The notes beneath the pieces are model-generated. The model did no database searches. It was not told where the DNA came from and worked only from the letters and a program-made list of their open reading frames with translations. Positions 47,247 through 55,697 of a DNA stretch of 64,000 nucleotides are shown here, piece by piece (the first letter of the stretch is position 1; the number at the start of each line of letters is the position of its first letter). Source of the stretch: an uncultured Dehalococcoidia bacterium (GTDB lineage: Bacteria; Chloroflexota; Dehalococcoidia; Tepidiformales; Tepidiformaceae). The DNA is taken from the NCBI GenBank assembly GCA_938015525.1, contig CALLPC010000003.1:1-64000 (forward strand), written 5' to 3'. A program made the position numbers and the translations under genes.

Positions 47247-47681
47247 CTAGGCGCGGGGCCAGAGAATGGCCTGGGTGCAGCGGAAGACGGCGAGGGTGCG
47301 GCCGGTTTCGGCGTGGGTGACCTCGGCGTCCCAGACCTGGGTGGTGCGGCCGCCGTGGAGCATGGCGGCGCGGGCGGCGATGGCGCCATCGGTGGCGGTG
47401 CCGAGGAAGTTGGCTTTGAGCTCGATGGTGGTGAAGCCGGCCGCGCCTGCGGGGAGGTTGGCGGAGCAGCCGTAGCCGCAGAGGCTATCGGCGAGGGCGA
47501 TGACGGTGGCGGCGTGGAGGAAGCCGTTGGGGGCAAGGAGCTCGGGGCGGATAGCGAGCCGCCCCTCGGCGAAGCGCTCGCCGATGGCGGTGACGTCGAG
47601 GCCGACGAGGCCGGGCAGGCGGCCGTGTGAGCTGGCGTTCCAGAACTCGATGCTGGCGCGCTCGCTGGCGGGGTCGAACAT
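47247..47681 (-). CDS. PaaI-family hotdog thioesterase
   Basis: 144 aa. Hotdog-fold pattern: LVGLDVTAIGERFAEGRLAI, PNGFLHAATVIALADSLCGYG (the active-site helix) and TIELKANFLGTA. Cleaves an acyl- or aryl-CoA thioester as a small homotetramer; substrate unknown. ATG 47681 has GGGAGGGAG upstream, and a large palindrome (47716-47750) lies between this gene and the divergent peptidase gene. Confidence 0.85.
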   Translation of the reverse strand: MFDPASERASIEFWNASSHGRLPGLVGLDVTAIGERFAEGRLAIRPELLAPNGFLHAATVIALADSLCGYGCSANLPAGAAGFTTIELKANFLGTATDGAIAARAAMLHGGRTTQVWDAEVTHAETGRTLAVFRCTQAILWPRA

Positions 47682-47715
47682 GGGCGCTCCCTCCCGGGTG
47701 GTAGGCGGGATGATG

Positions 47716-47750
47716 CCGCAAGTTCGTTGCAATTTGCAACGGACTTGCGG
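47716..47750. promoter_or_regulatory. 35-bp near-perfect palindrome in divergent promoter region
   Basis: Left arm CCGCAAGTTCGTTGCAA and right arm TTGCAACGGACTTGCGG are inverted copies around a central T at 47733, with one mismatched pair. The core is GTTGCAATTTGCAAC. It sits between the divergent thioesterase and peptidase genes, 35 nt from one start and 53 nt from the other. A dimeric or tetrameric regulator operator is the simplest reading. Confidence 0.7.
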
Positions 47751-47802
47751 GTGGAGGCTGCCCGGGGGAGAATCCGGCTCCACGACGGGACGGAGGGGAC
47801 CG

Positions 47803-49107
47803 ATGGCGATCGACTGGCCGGCGGTGCACCGCGAGGCGCTCGACATCTTCGTGCGGTACCTGCAGATCGATACGACGAATCCCCCGGGGAACGAGAAGCC
47901 GGCGGCGCGCTTCCTGGGGGCGATTTGCGAGGCGGAGGGCATCCCGGTCGAGTACATCGAAACGGCACCGAACCGGGAGGTGCTGGTGGCGCGGCTGCGG
48001 GGGGACGGGTCGAAGCGGCCGTTCATGCTCTGCAACCACACGGACGTGGTGCCGGTGGAGGAGCAGTACTGGTCGGTGCCGGCGTTTGCGGGGCTGGTGC
48101 GGGACGGGCGGGTATACGGGCGCGGTGCGGTCGACATGAAGGGGTGTGGGGTGATGCAGCTGATGGCGCTTTTGCTGCTGAAGCGGGAGGGGGTGCCGCT
48201 GCGGCGCGACGTGGTGTTCTGCGCGGTGCCGGACGAAGAGGCGGGGAGCGACTACGGCATGGCGTGGCTTTGCGAGCACCGGCCGGACGTGGTCGACGTG
48301 GAGTACGAGCTGAGCGAGGGTGCGGCCGGGACGACGCGGTTCGGGCGGCAGGAGACGCGCCTCTTCAGCGTGGCGACGAACGAGAAGGACATCTGCTGGC
48401 TGAAGCTGACGGCCGTCGGGCGGCCGGGGCACGGCAGCGTGCCGCACGAGGACAACTCGGCGGTGTACCTGGTCCGGGCGCTGCATCGGCTGGTGGAGTG
48501 GGAGCGGCCGCTGGTGTTTACGCCGGAGACGGAGGCGTACCTGGACCGGCTGGCGGAAGCGGGCCTGATGCCGCCGCGGTCGGACCGGAAGGCGGTGGAG
48601 GAGCGGATTCGCCGTTCGCCGGAGCTGCTGGCGATGTTCCAGGACACGCTGAACCTGACGATGCTGAACGCCGGGGTGAAGGCGAACGTCATCCCGGCGC
48701 GGAGTGAGGCGGTGATCGACTGCCGGCTTCTGCCGGGGCAATCGAAGCGGGAGTGGATCCGGCAGGTGCGGGAGCGGGTCGCGGATGAGCGGGTGACGGT
48801 GGAGCTGCTCTCGCCGGACCACGGGGAGCCGGCGGCGGTGCCGTGGGATACGGAGCTGTTCCGGACGATTACCGCGGTGGTGAAGGAAGCGATGGAGGAC
48901 GCGGTGGTGGTGCCGGGGATGACGATCGGCGGGACGGACAACCGGTTCCTGCGGGAGCGCGGCATCCCGGCGTACGGGTTCATCCCGTGCCTGCTTTCGC
49001 CGGAGGAGCGGCGCGGGTTCCACGGGAACGATGAGTTCCTGACGGTAGAGAACCTGCAGCTGGGATGCGAGCTGATGTACGAGATCGTCCGGCGGATGGT
49101 GAGCTAA
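47803..49107 (+). CDS. M20-family metallopeptidase/deacylase
   Basis: 434 aa. HTDVVPV (first metal His), GRGAVDMKG (bridging Asp), PDEEAGS (catalytic Glu-Glu), a lid domain with GRPGHGSVPHEDNSA, and a final His in GFHGNDEF. Family members (ArgE, DapE, carboxypeptidase G2, acylases) cut amide bonds with one or two zinc ions; the specific substrate is unclear. A GACGGAGGGG Shine-Dalgarno supports ATG 47803. Likely co-controlled with the divergent thioesterase. Confidence 0.9.
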   Translation: MAIDWPAVHREALDIFVRYLQIDTTNPPGNEKPAARFLGAICEAEGIPVEYIETAPNREVLVARLRGDGSKRPFMLCNHTDVVPVEEQYWSVPAFAGLVRDGRVYGRGAVDMKGCGVMQLMALLLLKREGVPLRRDVVFCAVPDEEAGSDYGMAWLCEHRPDVVDVEYELSEGAAGTTRFGRQETRLFSVATNEKDICWLKLTAVGRPGHGSVPHEDNSAVYLVRALHRLVEWERPLVFTPETEAYLDRLAEAGLMPPRSDRKAVEERIRRSPELLAMFQDTLNLTMLNAGVKANVIPARSEAVIDCRLLPGQSKREWIRQVRERVADERVTVELLSPDHGEPAAVPWDTELFRTITAVVKEAMEDAVVVPGMTIGGTDNRFLRERGIPAYGFIPCLLSPEERRGFHGNDEFLTVENLQLGCELMYEIVRRMVS

Positions 49108-49135
49108 GGACGGCGGCGGGCGAGAATGCTGAGGG

Positions 49136-50284
49136 ATGAGGCTCCATCGGCGCTGGCAGGTCGCGGGTATCGCCGGCGGAGCCGTGGCGGCGGGCGTGCT
49201 GCTGGCGGGGCAGCTCTGGCTGACGCTCGCGCTGCAGTGGACGAACCGGGAGCCGCTGGCAAATTCGGCGGTGGGCCTGAACTTCAGCTGCGACCAGGCG
49301 GAGTATCTCCTGCTGGAGGAGCCGGGGGGCGGGCCGGATGGGTATGTGGATGACGGCCGGCCCGGCCGGGCGGCGTGGTGCGCGGGGGTCCTCGGGCGGC
49401 TGCTCGAGCTGACGGGCATCCGGCTCGTGCGGCTGAGTGTCTACTGGGACGAGGTGGAGCGGCGGGAGGGGGAGTTCGATTTCTCGGCGGTCGAGGCGCA
49501 GCTGGACGCGGTGCGGGCGGCGGGGGCGACGGCGAACGTCTCGATCGGGATGAAAGGCCAGCGTCACCCGGAGTTTTACATCCCGGCGTGGGCGCTGGCG
49601 GGGGTGGAGGTGCGCGACGGGATGGTGCTCTCGGAGGAGCCGCTCCTGCGGGCGCGGGCGCTGCGGATGGTGGCCGCGGTGACGCAGCGGCTGGCGGAGC
49701 GGCCGGAGATCGATTCGTGGACGGCGGAAAACGAGGGGTACATCGCCTCGCACCGGGCGCGGAAGCTATCGCTCGGGCGCGACTACGTGGCGGAGGTGGC
49801 GGCGACCATCCGGGCGAACGACCCGCTCGGGCGGCCGGTAGCGATCAACCATGCGCAGCACTACGTGATGGACCGGCGGTGGCGGGATGCGCTGGCGGAC
49901 GGAGACGTGCTGGCGCAGAGCCTGTACCCGCGGCGGAACGGGTCGGTGCTGGGACGGCCGGTGGTGGTGGATATCCTCCAGCTCGGCTGGCTGATGCCGA
50001 ACTATGCGTACCAGGCGCGGGTGGCGCGGGCGGCGGGGAAGCAGTTCTGGATTACGGAACTGCAGGCCGAGCCGTGGACGGATGGGGATGCGCGCCTCAT
50101 CAGCCCGGCGAACCGTTCGAGGAACCTGTCGCCGGCGACGATGGAGAAGAACGTGGAGTACGCCCGTCGGACGGGGGCGGAGCGCATCTATCTCTGGGGT
50201 GCGGAGTGGTGGCTTTATCAGCTGGAGCGGTACGGCGACGGGAGCTGGGTCGAAGCGGCACGGCGGGCGGCCGCGGGGGATTGA
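49136..50284 (+). CDS. Membrane-anchored clan GH-A glycoside-hydrolase-like protein
   Basis: 382 aa. N-terminal signal anchor (about 8-34), then a TIM-barrel pattern: LVRLSVYWDEVERREGEFDF, ATANVSIG, an Asn-Glu pair N199-E200 (TAENEG) as acid/base and E308 (WITELQAEP) as nucleophile. Both catalytic glutamates are spaced as in GH5/GH39/GH42-like clan A enzymes. It would act outside the cell on a beta-linked glycan. No secretion beyond anchoring is evident; substrate unknown. It may share the peptidase transcript (28-nt gap). Confidence 0.8.
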   Translation: MRLHRRWQVAGIAGGAVAAGVLLAGQLWLTLALQWTNREPLANSAVGLNFSCDQAEYLLLEEPGGGPDGYVDDGRPGRAAWCAGVLGRLLELTGIRLVRLSVYWDEVERREGEFDFSAVEAQLDAVRAAGATANVSIGMKGQRHPEFYIPAWALAGVEVRDGMVLSEEPLLRARALRMVAAVTQRLAERPEIDSWTAENEGYIASHRARKLSLGRDYVAEVAATIRANDPLGRPVAINHAQHYVMDRRWRDALADGDVLAQSLYPRRNGSVLGRPVVVDILQLGWLMPNYAYQARVARAAGKQFWITELQAEPWTDGDARLISPANRSRNLSPATMEKNVEYARRTGAERIYLWGAEWWLYQLERYGDGSWVEAARRAAAGD

Positions 50285-50295
50285 CGCGGGGCGCG

Positions 50296-50670
50296 TCAGG
50301 CGGTTCGGCAGCGGTGTTCCTCGGGGCGGCCGCGGGCGAGGCTCTGGCCGATGGCGCGGAGGAGGTCGACGCCATCGATGAGCATGGGGATGTAGGCAGC
50401 GACGCCGGCGCGCTCATACCGGCTCCGTTCTTCCTGGCGGGGGATGGCGGCGAGGATGATGACCGCGGCACCGGCACGGACGAGCTCGTGGGCGCGCTCG
50501 GGCGGGCAATCGGCCGGGGTCGTGACGACCACGTCGCCGGGGCGGATGCTGGAGAAATCGAGGTCGCCGGAGGTGTGGTGGTGGAGTTCCGGGGCTCGTT
50601 CGAGGCGGGCGACGAGGGCGCGCCGCAGGGCGCCGTCGGAGGAGACGACGTGGACAGGGGTGCCCTCCAT
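50296..50670 (-). CDS. Degenerate receiver-domain protein
   Basis: 124 aa from ATG 50670. CheY-like order of strands (VHVVSS, DVVVTTP, VIILAAI, AYIPM), but the acidic pocket is gone (SSDG), the phospho-Asp position reads T, and the beta-5 Lys is M. It is probably a pseudo-receiver that works by protein contact. It is transcribed away from the NarL-type kinase/regulator pair beginning at 50784, which may be its pathway. The start is uncertain: the frame is open to 50784. Confidence 0.55.
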   Translation of the reverse strand: MEGTPVHVVSSDGALRRALVARLERAPELHHHTSGDLDFSSIRPGDVVVTTPADCPPERAHELVRAGAAVIILAAIPRQEERSRYERAGVAAYIPMLIDGVDLLRAIGQSLARGRPEEHRCRTA

Positions 50671-50783
50671 GGGGAGAGTGTCGAGACGGGCCGGGGGCGG
50701 GGGTGAGGGTCGAACGGGCCCATCGTGCGGTCCGACGGGCCCCAAACGTCCGCCATGAAAAGAATGCGTTACCATGCACGGCA

Positions 50784-51953
50784 ATGGGGACTGCTGCGGA
50801 AGGGCCGGCCACAGGGCCCGGGGTTTTCGAGCGCCTTTCGGAGATGGCGGTTACGAGCGAGCTTCTCGCCTCGAGCGAGGACCTCTCGGAGATTCTCCAC
50901 CGGCTGGCGGAGCGGGCGCGGGAGGTGACGGGGGCGGAGTACGCGGCGATCTCGACGTTCGACGAGGAAGGGGTGCTGACCCGGTTCATCTATGCCGGGG
51001 TGAGCGACGAGCAGGCGCGGAGGATGGGCGACCCGCCGAAGGGGCGGGGGCTCCTGGGGCACCTGGCGACCTGTGTGCGGCCGCTGCGGCTGGACGACCT
51101 CCGGGCGAGCCCGCATTTCACGGGCTGGCCGGCGGGCCACCCGGATATGACGCGCTTTCTCGGGGTGCCGGTCCGGGCGGGCGGGCGGACGATCGGTTCG
51201 CTCTACATGGCGCGCGGCGCTGATGCGCCGCCGTTCACGGGCGAGGACGAGGTGGCCGCGGCGGTGCTCTCGCTGCAGGCGGCGGTGAGCGTTTCGTATG
51301 CGCTGGCACGGGAGCGGCGGGGCCGGATTTTCCTGCTGGAGGAGCGGGAGCGGATCGCGCACGACCTGCACGACGGGACGATCCAGGCGCTCTACGCGCT
51401 CGGGCTCGAGTGCGATGCGATGGCGAACCGGGCAGATTATCCGGAGGAGGCGCGGGAGGCGCTGGCGAACGCGGTGAGCCGGATCAACGAGATCATCGCC
51501 GACATCCGGAGCTATATCACGATGCTGGAGGCGGCTACACCGGTCGAGCAGCCGGAGCTGACGCGGGACCTCGCGTTCGTCATCCGGCAGCTGGTGCCGG
51601 CGAGCATCGCGACGGTGGTGAATATCTCCGCGGCGGCGCTGCAGGAGCTGACGACGCGTGAGTCGGAGGACCTGCTGTACATCGCGCGGGAGGCGCTGTC
51701 GAATGCGGTGCGGCACGGTGCGCCTACGAAGATTGCGGTGGACCTGCGGCAGACGGAGGAGGCGACGGTGCTGACGATCCAGGACAACGGCGTCGGCTTC
51801 GATGAGGCGACGACCCGGCGGGGCCTGGGCACAATCACGATGCGGACGCGGGCGGAACGGCTTGGCGCCGAGCTGACGGTCATCCCTATCCCGGGGATGG
51901 GCACGACGGTGCGGGTGGCGATTCCCCGGCGGCGCGACGAGGAGGAGCTATGA
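50784..51953 (+). CDS. GAF-domain NarL-type sensor histidine kinase
   Basis: 389 aa, no membrane spans. GAF domain (~30-175), then HisKA_3 with IAHDLHDGTIQALYALGLE, where H196 is the phospho-acceptor, and an HATPase_c domain (ALSNAVRHG, GLGTITMRTRAERLGAEL). Cytoplasmic sensing of a small molecule, redox state or light via GAF. TACCAT (50770-50775) ends 8 nt before ATG 50784 with no Shine-Dalgarno, so the mRNA is probably leaderless. ATGA overlap with its response regulator. Confidence 0.92.
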   Translation: MGTAAEGPATGPGVFERLSEMAVTSELLASSEDLSEILHRLAERAREVTGAEYAAISTFDEEGVLTRFIYAGVSDEQARRMGDPPKGRGLLGHLATCVRPLRLDDLRASPHFTGWPAGHPDMTRFLGVPVRAGGRTIGSLYMARGADAPPFTGEDEVAAAVLSLQAAVSVSYALARERRGRIFLLEERERIAHDLHDGTIQALYALGLECDAMANRADYPEEAREALANAVSRINEIIADIRSYITMLEAATPVEQPELTRDLAFVIRQLVPASIATVVNISAAALQELTTRESEDLLYIAREALSNAVRHGAPTKIAVDLRQTEEATVLTIQDNGVGFDEATTRRGLGTITMRTRAERLGAELTVIPIPGMGTTVRVAIPRRRDEEEL

Positions 51954-52624
51954 CGGCGACGGCTGACGGAACGATCCATGTGCTGCTGGCGGACGACCAC
52001 GACCTGGTCCGGCAGGGGCTGAAGGCGGCGCTGCGGGGCCACCCGGAGTTCTCGGTCGTGGCCGAGGCGCGGGACGGGCAGGAGGCGGTGCGGGAGGCGA
52101 AGAAGACGAACCCGGACCTGGTGGTGATGGACGTTCGGATGCCGAGGCTGAATGGGATCGAGGCGTGCCGGGAGATCCGTTCGGCGGTGCCGGGGGCGAA
52201 CGTGCTGATGCTGACGTCGTACAGCGACGAGGATGCGGTGATGCAGGCGATCGTGGCAGGGGCGAGCGGCTTCCTGCTGAAGGATGTGCAGACGAACGAC
52301 CTGATTGCCGCCATGCGCGTCGTCGGGCGGGGGGGAAAGACGCTTGACCCGGCCAGCGCGGCGACGGTCATCGAGCAGATTCGCCGGGGGAACCTCGTGA
52401 CGGAGGAGGACCGGCTGGCGGCCCAGCTGACGGAGCGGGAGCTGAAGATCCTCGACCTGATTGCGGAGGGGCTGACGAACCGGGAGATCGGTGAGCAGCT
52501 GTACCTTTCGGAGAAGACGGTGAAGCACCACGTGAGCGACATCCTGAGCAAGCTCGGGATGACGCGGCGGGTGGAGGCGGCGGGCTTTGCCATCCGGCGG
52601 GCGGCGCGGAAGCCGCAGCAATAG
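51950..52624 (+). CDS. NarL/LuxR-family response regulator
   Basis: 224 aa. Receiver with acidic pocket DDHD (15-18) and phospho-acceptor D61 (VVMDVRMP); a conserved Thr/Lys pair follows (MLTSYS, LLKDVQ). The C-terminal LuxR helix-turn-helix reads LTERELKILDLIAEGLTNREI and SEKTVKHHVSDILSKL. It is the output of the preceding kinase, with which it overlaps by 4 nt. Targets are not evident from the window. Confidence 0.95.
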   Translation: MTATADGTIHVLLADDHDLVRQGLKAALRGHPEFSVVAEARDGQEAVREAKKTNPDLVVMDVRMPRLNGIEACREIRSAVPGANVLMLTSYSDEDAVMQAIVAGASGFLLKDVQTNDLIAAMRVVGRGGKTLDPASAATVIEQIRRGNLVTEEDRLAAQLTERELKILDLIAEGLTNREIGEQLYLSEKTVKHHVSDILSKLGMTRRVEAAGFAIRRAARKPQQ

Positions 52625-52633
52625 CCCGGAGGC

Positions 52634-53098
52634 CTAGTAGCGGCCGCCGAGCTTGGCGTGGTCCCAGGAGTAGACGTCGACGGGCCGAACGCGGATGGTG
52701 ACGCGCTTGGAGGCGACGTTGAGGGCGGCCTCGGGTGTTTCCATCGGCGCGGGGATGCCGTTGTACTTTTCGGCGACGAGTCCCATGACGCGGGCGGTAA
52801 AAGGGGTGTCCTCGATGATCTCGGCCTCGCCTTCGATGACGAGGCCCTTGAGCTCGTGGTAGAGCTTCCCGGATTCGAGCATGACGGTGATTTTCGGGTT
52901 GCGGCGGAGGTTGAGGACTTTCTGGCTCTTGGCGAAGGTGGTGAAGTGGACGAAGCCGTCGATGACGACGTACCACATGGCGACGAGGTGGGGGTAGCCC
53001 TTCGGCCCGATGGATGCGACCTGGAGGGTCCAGCCTTGCTGGAGGAACTGTTCCTGCTCTTCGGGGGTGAGGGCGATTTCGGCGCGGCGGCTGGGCAT
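52634..53098 (-). CDS. Pyridoxamine 5'-phosphate oxidase-fold protein (PPOX)
   Basis: 154 aa from ATG 53098. Split-barrel flavin-binding pattern: GWTLQVASIGPKGYPHLVAMWYV, KSQKVLNLRRNPKITVMLESG, ELKGLVIEGEAEII. Close in style to PPOX class F420/FMN-dependent reductases, which reduce unsaturated or heterocyclic compounds. The cofactor cannot be fixed from sequence alone. Divergent from a second PPOX gene, 77 nt away, so the two may share promoters. Confidence 0.82.
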   Translation of the reverse strand: MPSRRAEIALTPEEQEQFLQQGWTLQVASIGPKGYPHLVAMWYVVIDGFVHFTTFAKSQKVLNLRRNPKITVMLESGKLYHELKGLVIEGEAEIIEDTPFTARVMGLVAEKYNGIPAPMETPEAALNVASKRVTIRVRPVDVYSWDHAKLGGRY

Positions 53099-53175
53099 CG
53101 GGGCTTGCCTCGCGGGTGTAGAGTGTGCGGGCCCAGTAGACCGCAGGAGGCGGCCGTGGGGCAAGGAGGGAGACG

Positions 53176-53796
53176 ATGCCATTCACGCATGGCGAGGGTG
53201 CGCGCGAGGTGCAGGACCGGTTCGATACGCGCCGGCTTGCGGACGCCATCACGGAGCGGACCGTGCGGGACCGGCTGGGCGCCGGGGACCGGGAGTTCAT
53301 CGAGCGGATGGACATGTGCTTCATCGCAACGCAGGGTGCGGACGGGCGGCTGGACTGCTCGTACAAGGGGGGCGAGCCGGGCTTCGTGCGAGTCCTCGAT
53401 GAGCGGACAATCGCCTTCCCCAGCTACGACGGGAACGGCCAGTTCATGACGGCGGGGAACATCCTGGAGACGGGGCGGGTCGGGATGCTGTTCATCGACT
53501 TCGAACGGCAGTGGCGGATGCGGCTGAACGGGAGGGCCTCGATCGACTGGGGGGACCCGCTGGCGGCGGGGTGGCCGGGTGCGCAGTTCGTGGTGCGGGT
53601 GGAGGTCGAGGAAGTGTTCCCGAACTGCCCGCGCTACATCCACCGGATGCGGCTGGTGGAGCGGTCGGTGTTTGTGCCGAAGGCAGGCTGCGAGGCACCG
53701 GAGCCGGAGTGGAAGGACCACTTCGAAGCGGCGCTGCCGGAGGAGCAGCGGGAGCGCCGGGCGCGCCGTGCAGCCGGGGAGAGCGCAGGCGGATAA
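53176..53796 (+). CDS. Pyridoxamine 5'-phosphate oxidase-related flavoprotein
   Basis: 206 aa. FIERMDMCFIATQGADGRLDCSYKGG, FPSYDGNGQFMTAGNILETGRVGMLFIDF and NCPRYIHRM are features of the larger PPOX-like branch that often binds FMN. AAGGAGGGAG upstream of ATG 53176. The acidic/basic tail after 180 is low complexity. Probably an oxidoreductase for small molecules; no specific substrate. Its final codons contain the -10 of the next gene. Confidence 0.8.
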   Translation: MPFTHGEGAREVQDRFDTRRLADAITERTVRDRLGAGDREFIERMDMCFIATQGADGRLDCSYKGGEPGFVRVLDERTIAFPSYDGNGQFMTAGNILETGRVGMLFIDFERQWRMRLNGRASIDWGDPLAAGWPGAQFVVRVEVEEVFPNCPRYIHRMRLVERSVFVPKAGCEAPEPEWKDHFEAALPEEQRERRARRAAGESAGG

Positions 53797-53797
53797 T
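53792..53797 (+). promoter_or_regulatory. -10 element (GATAAT) of the ppk2 gene inside the preceding stop
   Basis: GATAAT overlaps the TAA stop (53794-53796) of the PPOX gene; seven bases later comes ATG 53805. No Shine-Dalgarno, so a leaderless start is likely. Confidence 0.45.
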
Positions 53798-53804
53798 CCC
53801 CTGC

Positions 53805-54629
53805 ATGAGCAACAGCCACGCCAGCGGACATCGTCAGCCCATCGTCTTTCCCCCGCATGCGCGGGTCGACCTGCGGAGGTTCGACCCGGCGGCGACGAAC
53901 GGGGTGGAGCGGGAGGCGGCGGAGGCGGAGCTGGTGGGGCTGCGGCTGCGGCTGAACGAGCTGCAGAACCTGCTGTACGCCGATGCGCGGTTTGCGATGC
54001 TGGTGGTGCTGCAGGGGATCGACGCGGCGGGGAAGGACGGGACGATCAATTCGGTCTTCGAGCAGGTGGGGCCGATCGGGTGCTCGGTGGAGAGTTTCAA
54101 GGTGCCGACGCCGGAGGAGGCCGCCCATGACTATCTCTGGCGCTACCACAAGAAGATGCCGGAGCGGGGGCACATCACGATCTTCAACCGGTCGTACTAC
54201 GAAGCGGTGCTGGTGGAGCGGGTGAAGGGCATCGTGCCGCGGGCGACGTGGGAGGAGCGGTACGAGGACATCAACCGGCTGGAGGAGTATCTGCTGCGGA
54301 ACGGGACGGTGGTGATGAAGTTTTTCCTGGTGATTTCGAAGGAGGAGCAGCGGGAGCGGCTGCAGGAGCGGATCGACAACCCGAAGAAGCAGTGGAAGTT
54401 CCGGCTGAGCGACCTGGAGGAGCGGAAGTCGTGGGATGCGTACCTGGAGGCGTTCGAGGATGCGCTGGAGCGATGCAACACGAGGCACGCGCCGTGGCAC
54501 GTGGTGCCGGCGGACCGGAAGTGGTACCGGGACCTGGTGGTGGCGAGGGCGCTGGTGGAGAAGCTGGAGTCGCTGGAGCTGCGGTATCCGCCGGCGGCGC
54601 CGGAGGTGCTCGGCCTGCGGGTGGAGTAG
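53805..54629 (+). CDS. ppk2: Polyphosphate kinase 2 family protein
   Basis: 274 aa. Walker A GIDAAGKDGTINSVF, Walker B-type NRSYYEAVLVERV, lid arginines in EQRERLQERIDNPKKQWKF, and WHVVPADRKWYRDLVV near the end, in the order of PPK2 class enzymes. These phosphorylate nucleotides from polyphosphate (AMP or ADP, GDP) or the reverse. Subclass is not certain; the length and single domain exclude the fused class II AMP kinases. Convergent with thrC: the stops abut exactly. Confidence 0.9.
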   Translation: MSNSHASGHRQPIVFPPHARVDLRRFDPAATNGVEREAAEAELVGLRLRLNELQNLLYADARFAMLVVLQGIDAAGKDGTINSVFEQVGPIGCSVESFKVPTPEEAAHDYLWRYHKKMPERGHITIFNRSYYEAVLVERVKGIVPRATWEERYEDINRLEEYLLRNGTVVMKFFLVISKEEQRERLQERIDNPKKQWKFRLSDLEERKSWDAYLEAFEDALERCNTRHAPWHVVPADRKWYRDLVVARALVEKLESLELRYPPAAPEVLGLRVE

Positions 54630-55697
54630 CTACCAGCCGAGTGCGGCTTCGATGCCTTCGATGGTGGCCGGGGCGCGGACGACGTCGGGGCGGCAGGCGG
54701 TAAGGGCGGTATCGGGGTCCTTGAGGCCGTGGCCAGTGAGGATGGCGACGGCGCGGCCGCCGCGGAGTCGGCCGGCGCGCGCGAGCTTGAGCAGGCCGGC
54801 GACGGAGGCGGCGCTGGCGGGTTCGACGAAGAGGCCTTCGCGACGTGCGAGGAGGCGGTAGGCCTCGAGGATCTCGTCGTCGGTGACGGCGTCGATGAGG
54901 CCGCCGGATTCGTCGCGGGCGGCGATGGCGGTTTGCCAGCTGGCGGGGTTGCCGATGCGGATGGCGGTGGCGACGGTCTGTGGGTGGGGGACGGGTTTGC
55001 CGGTCACGAGGGGGGCGGCGCCGGCAGCCTGGAAGCCGCACATGCGGGGGTGGCGGGCGGCGAGCCCACGCTCGGCGCATTCGGTGAAGCCGCGCCAGCA
55101 GGCGGTGATGTTGCCGGCGTTGCCGACGGGGATGGCGAGGAGGTCGGGGGCATCGCCGAGGGCGTCGCAGATTTCGTAGGCGGCCGTCTTTTGCCCTTCG
55201 ATGCGGTGCGGGTTGACGGAGTTGACGAGGGCGACGGGGTGGCGCTCGGTGAGGAGGCGCGCGGCGCGGAGGGCGTCATCGAAGTTGCCGTCGATTTCGA
55301 TGATGCGGGCGCCGTAGGCGGCGGCCTGTGCCATCTTGCCCGCGGCGACTTTGCCGCCGGGGACGAGGACGAGGCATTCGATGCCGGTGTGGGCGGCGTA
55401 GGCGGCTGCGCTGGCGCTGGTGTTGCCGGTTGAGGCGCACATGATGGCGCGGGCGCCGGCTTCGAGGGCCTTGGCGACGGCGACGACCATGCCGCGGTCT
55501 TTGAAGGAGCCGGTGGGGTTGCAGGCTTCGAGCTTGAACCAGAGTTCATCGAGGCCGCATTCGGCGGCGAGCGCTGCGGAGCGAACGAGGGGGGTTTCGC
55601 CCTCGCCGAGGGAGATGCGGGGCGTCTGGTCGGTGAGGGGAAGGACCTCGGCCCAGCGGTAGAGGACGCCCCGGGGGCGGGCGGTGGCGGCGGTCAC
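54630..55697 (-). CDS. thrC: Threonine synthase
   Basis: 355 aa from GTG 55697. PLP lysine in NPTGSFKDRGM, the pyridoxal-phosphate glycine loop VGNAGN, and the N-terminal TPLVRS segment fit the short-form threonine synthase. It converts O-phosphohomoserine to threonine. A GTGA overlap couples it to the coiled-coil gene upstream, and hom precedes that, so two threonine-pathway steps share an operon. thrB (homoserine kinase) is not adjacent. Confidence 0.92.
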   Translation of the reverse strand: MTAATARPRGVLYRWAEVLPLTDQTPRISLGEGETPLVRSAALAAECGLDELWFKLEACNPTGSFKDRGMVVAVAKALEAGARAIMCASTGNTSASAAAYAAHTGIECLVLVPGGKVAAGKMAQAAAYGARIIEIDGNFDDALRAARLLTERHPVALVNSVNPHRIEGQKTAAYEICDALGDAPDLLAIPVGNAGNITACWRGFTECAERGLAARHPRMCGFQAAGAAPLVTGKPVPHPQTVATAIRIGNPASWQTAIAARDESGGLIDAVTDDEILEAYRLLARREGLFVEPASAASVAGLLKLARAGRLRGGRAVAILTGHGLKDPDTALTACRPDVVRAPATIEGIEAALGW

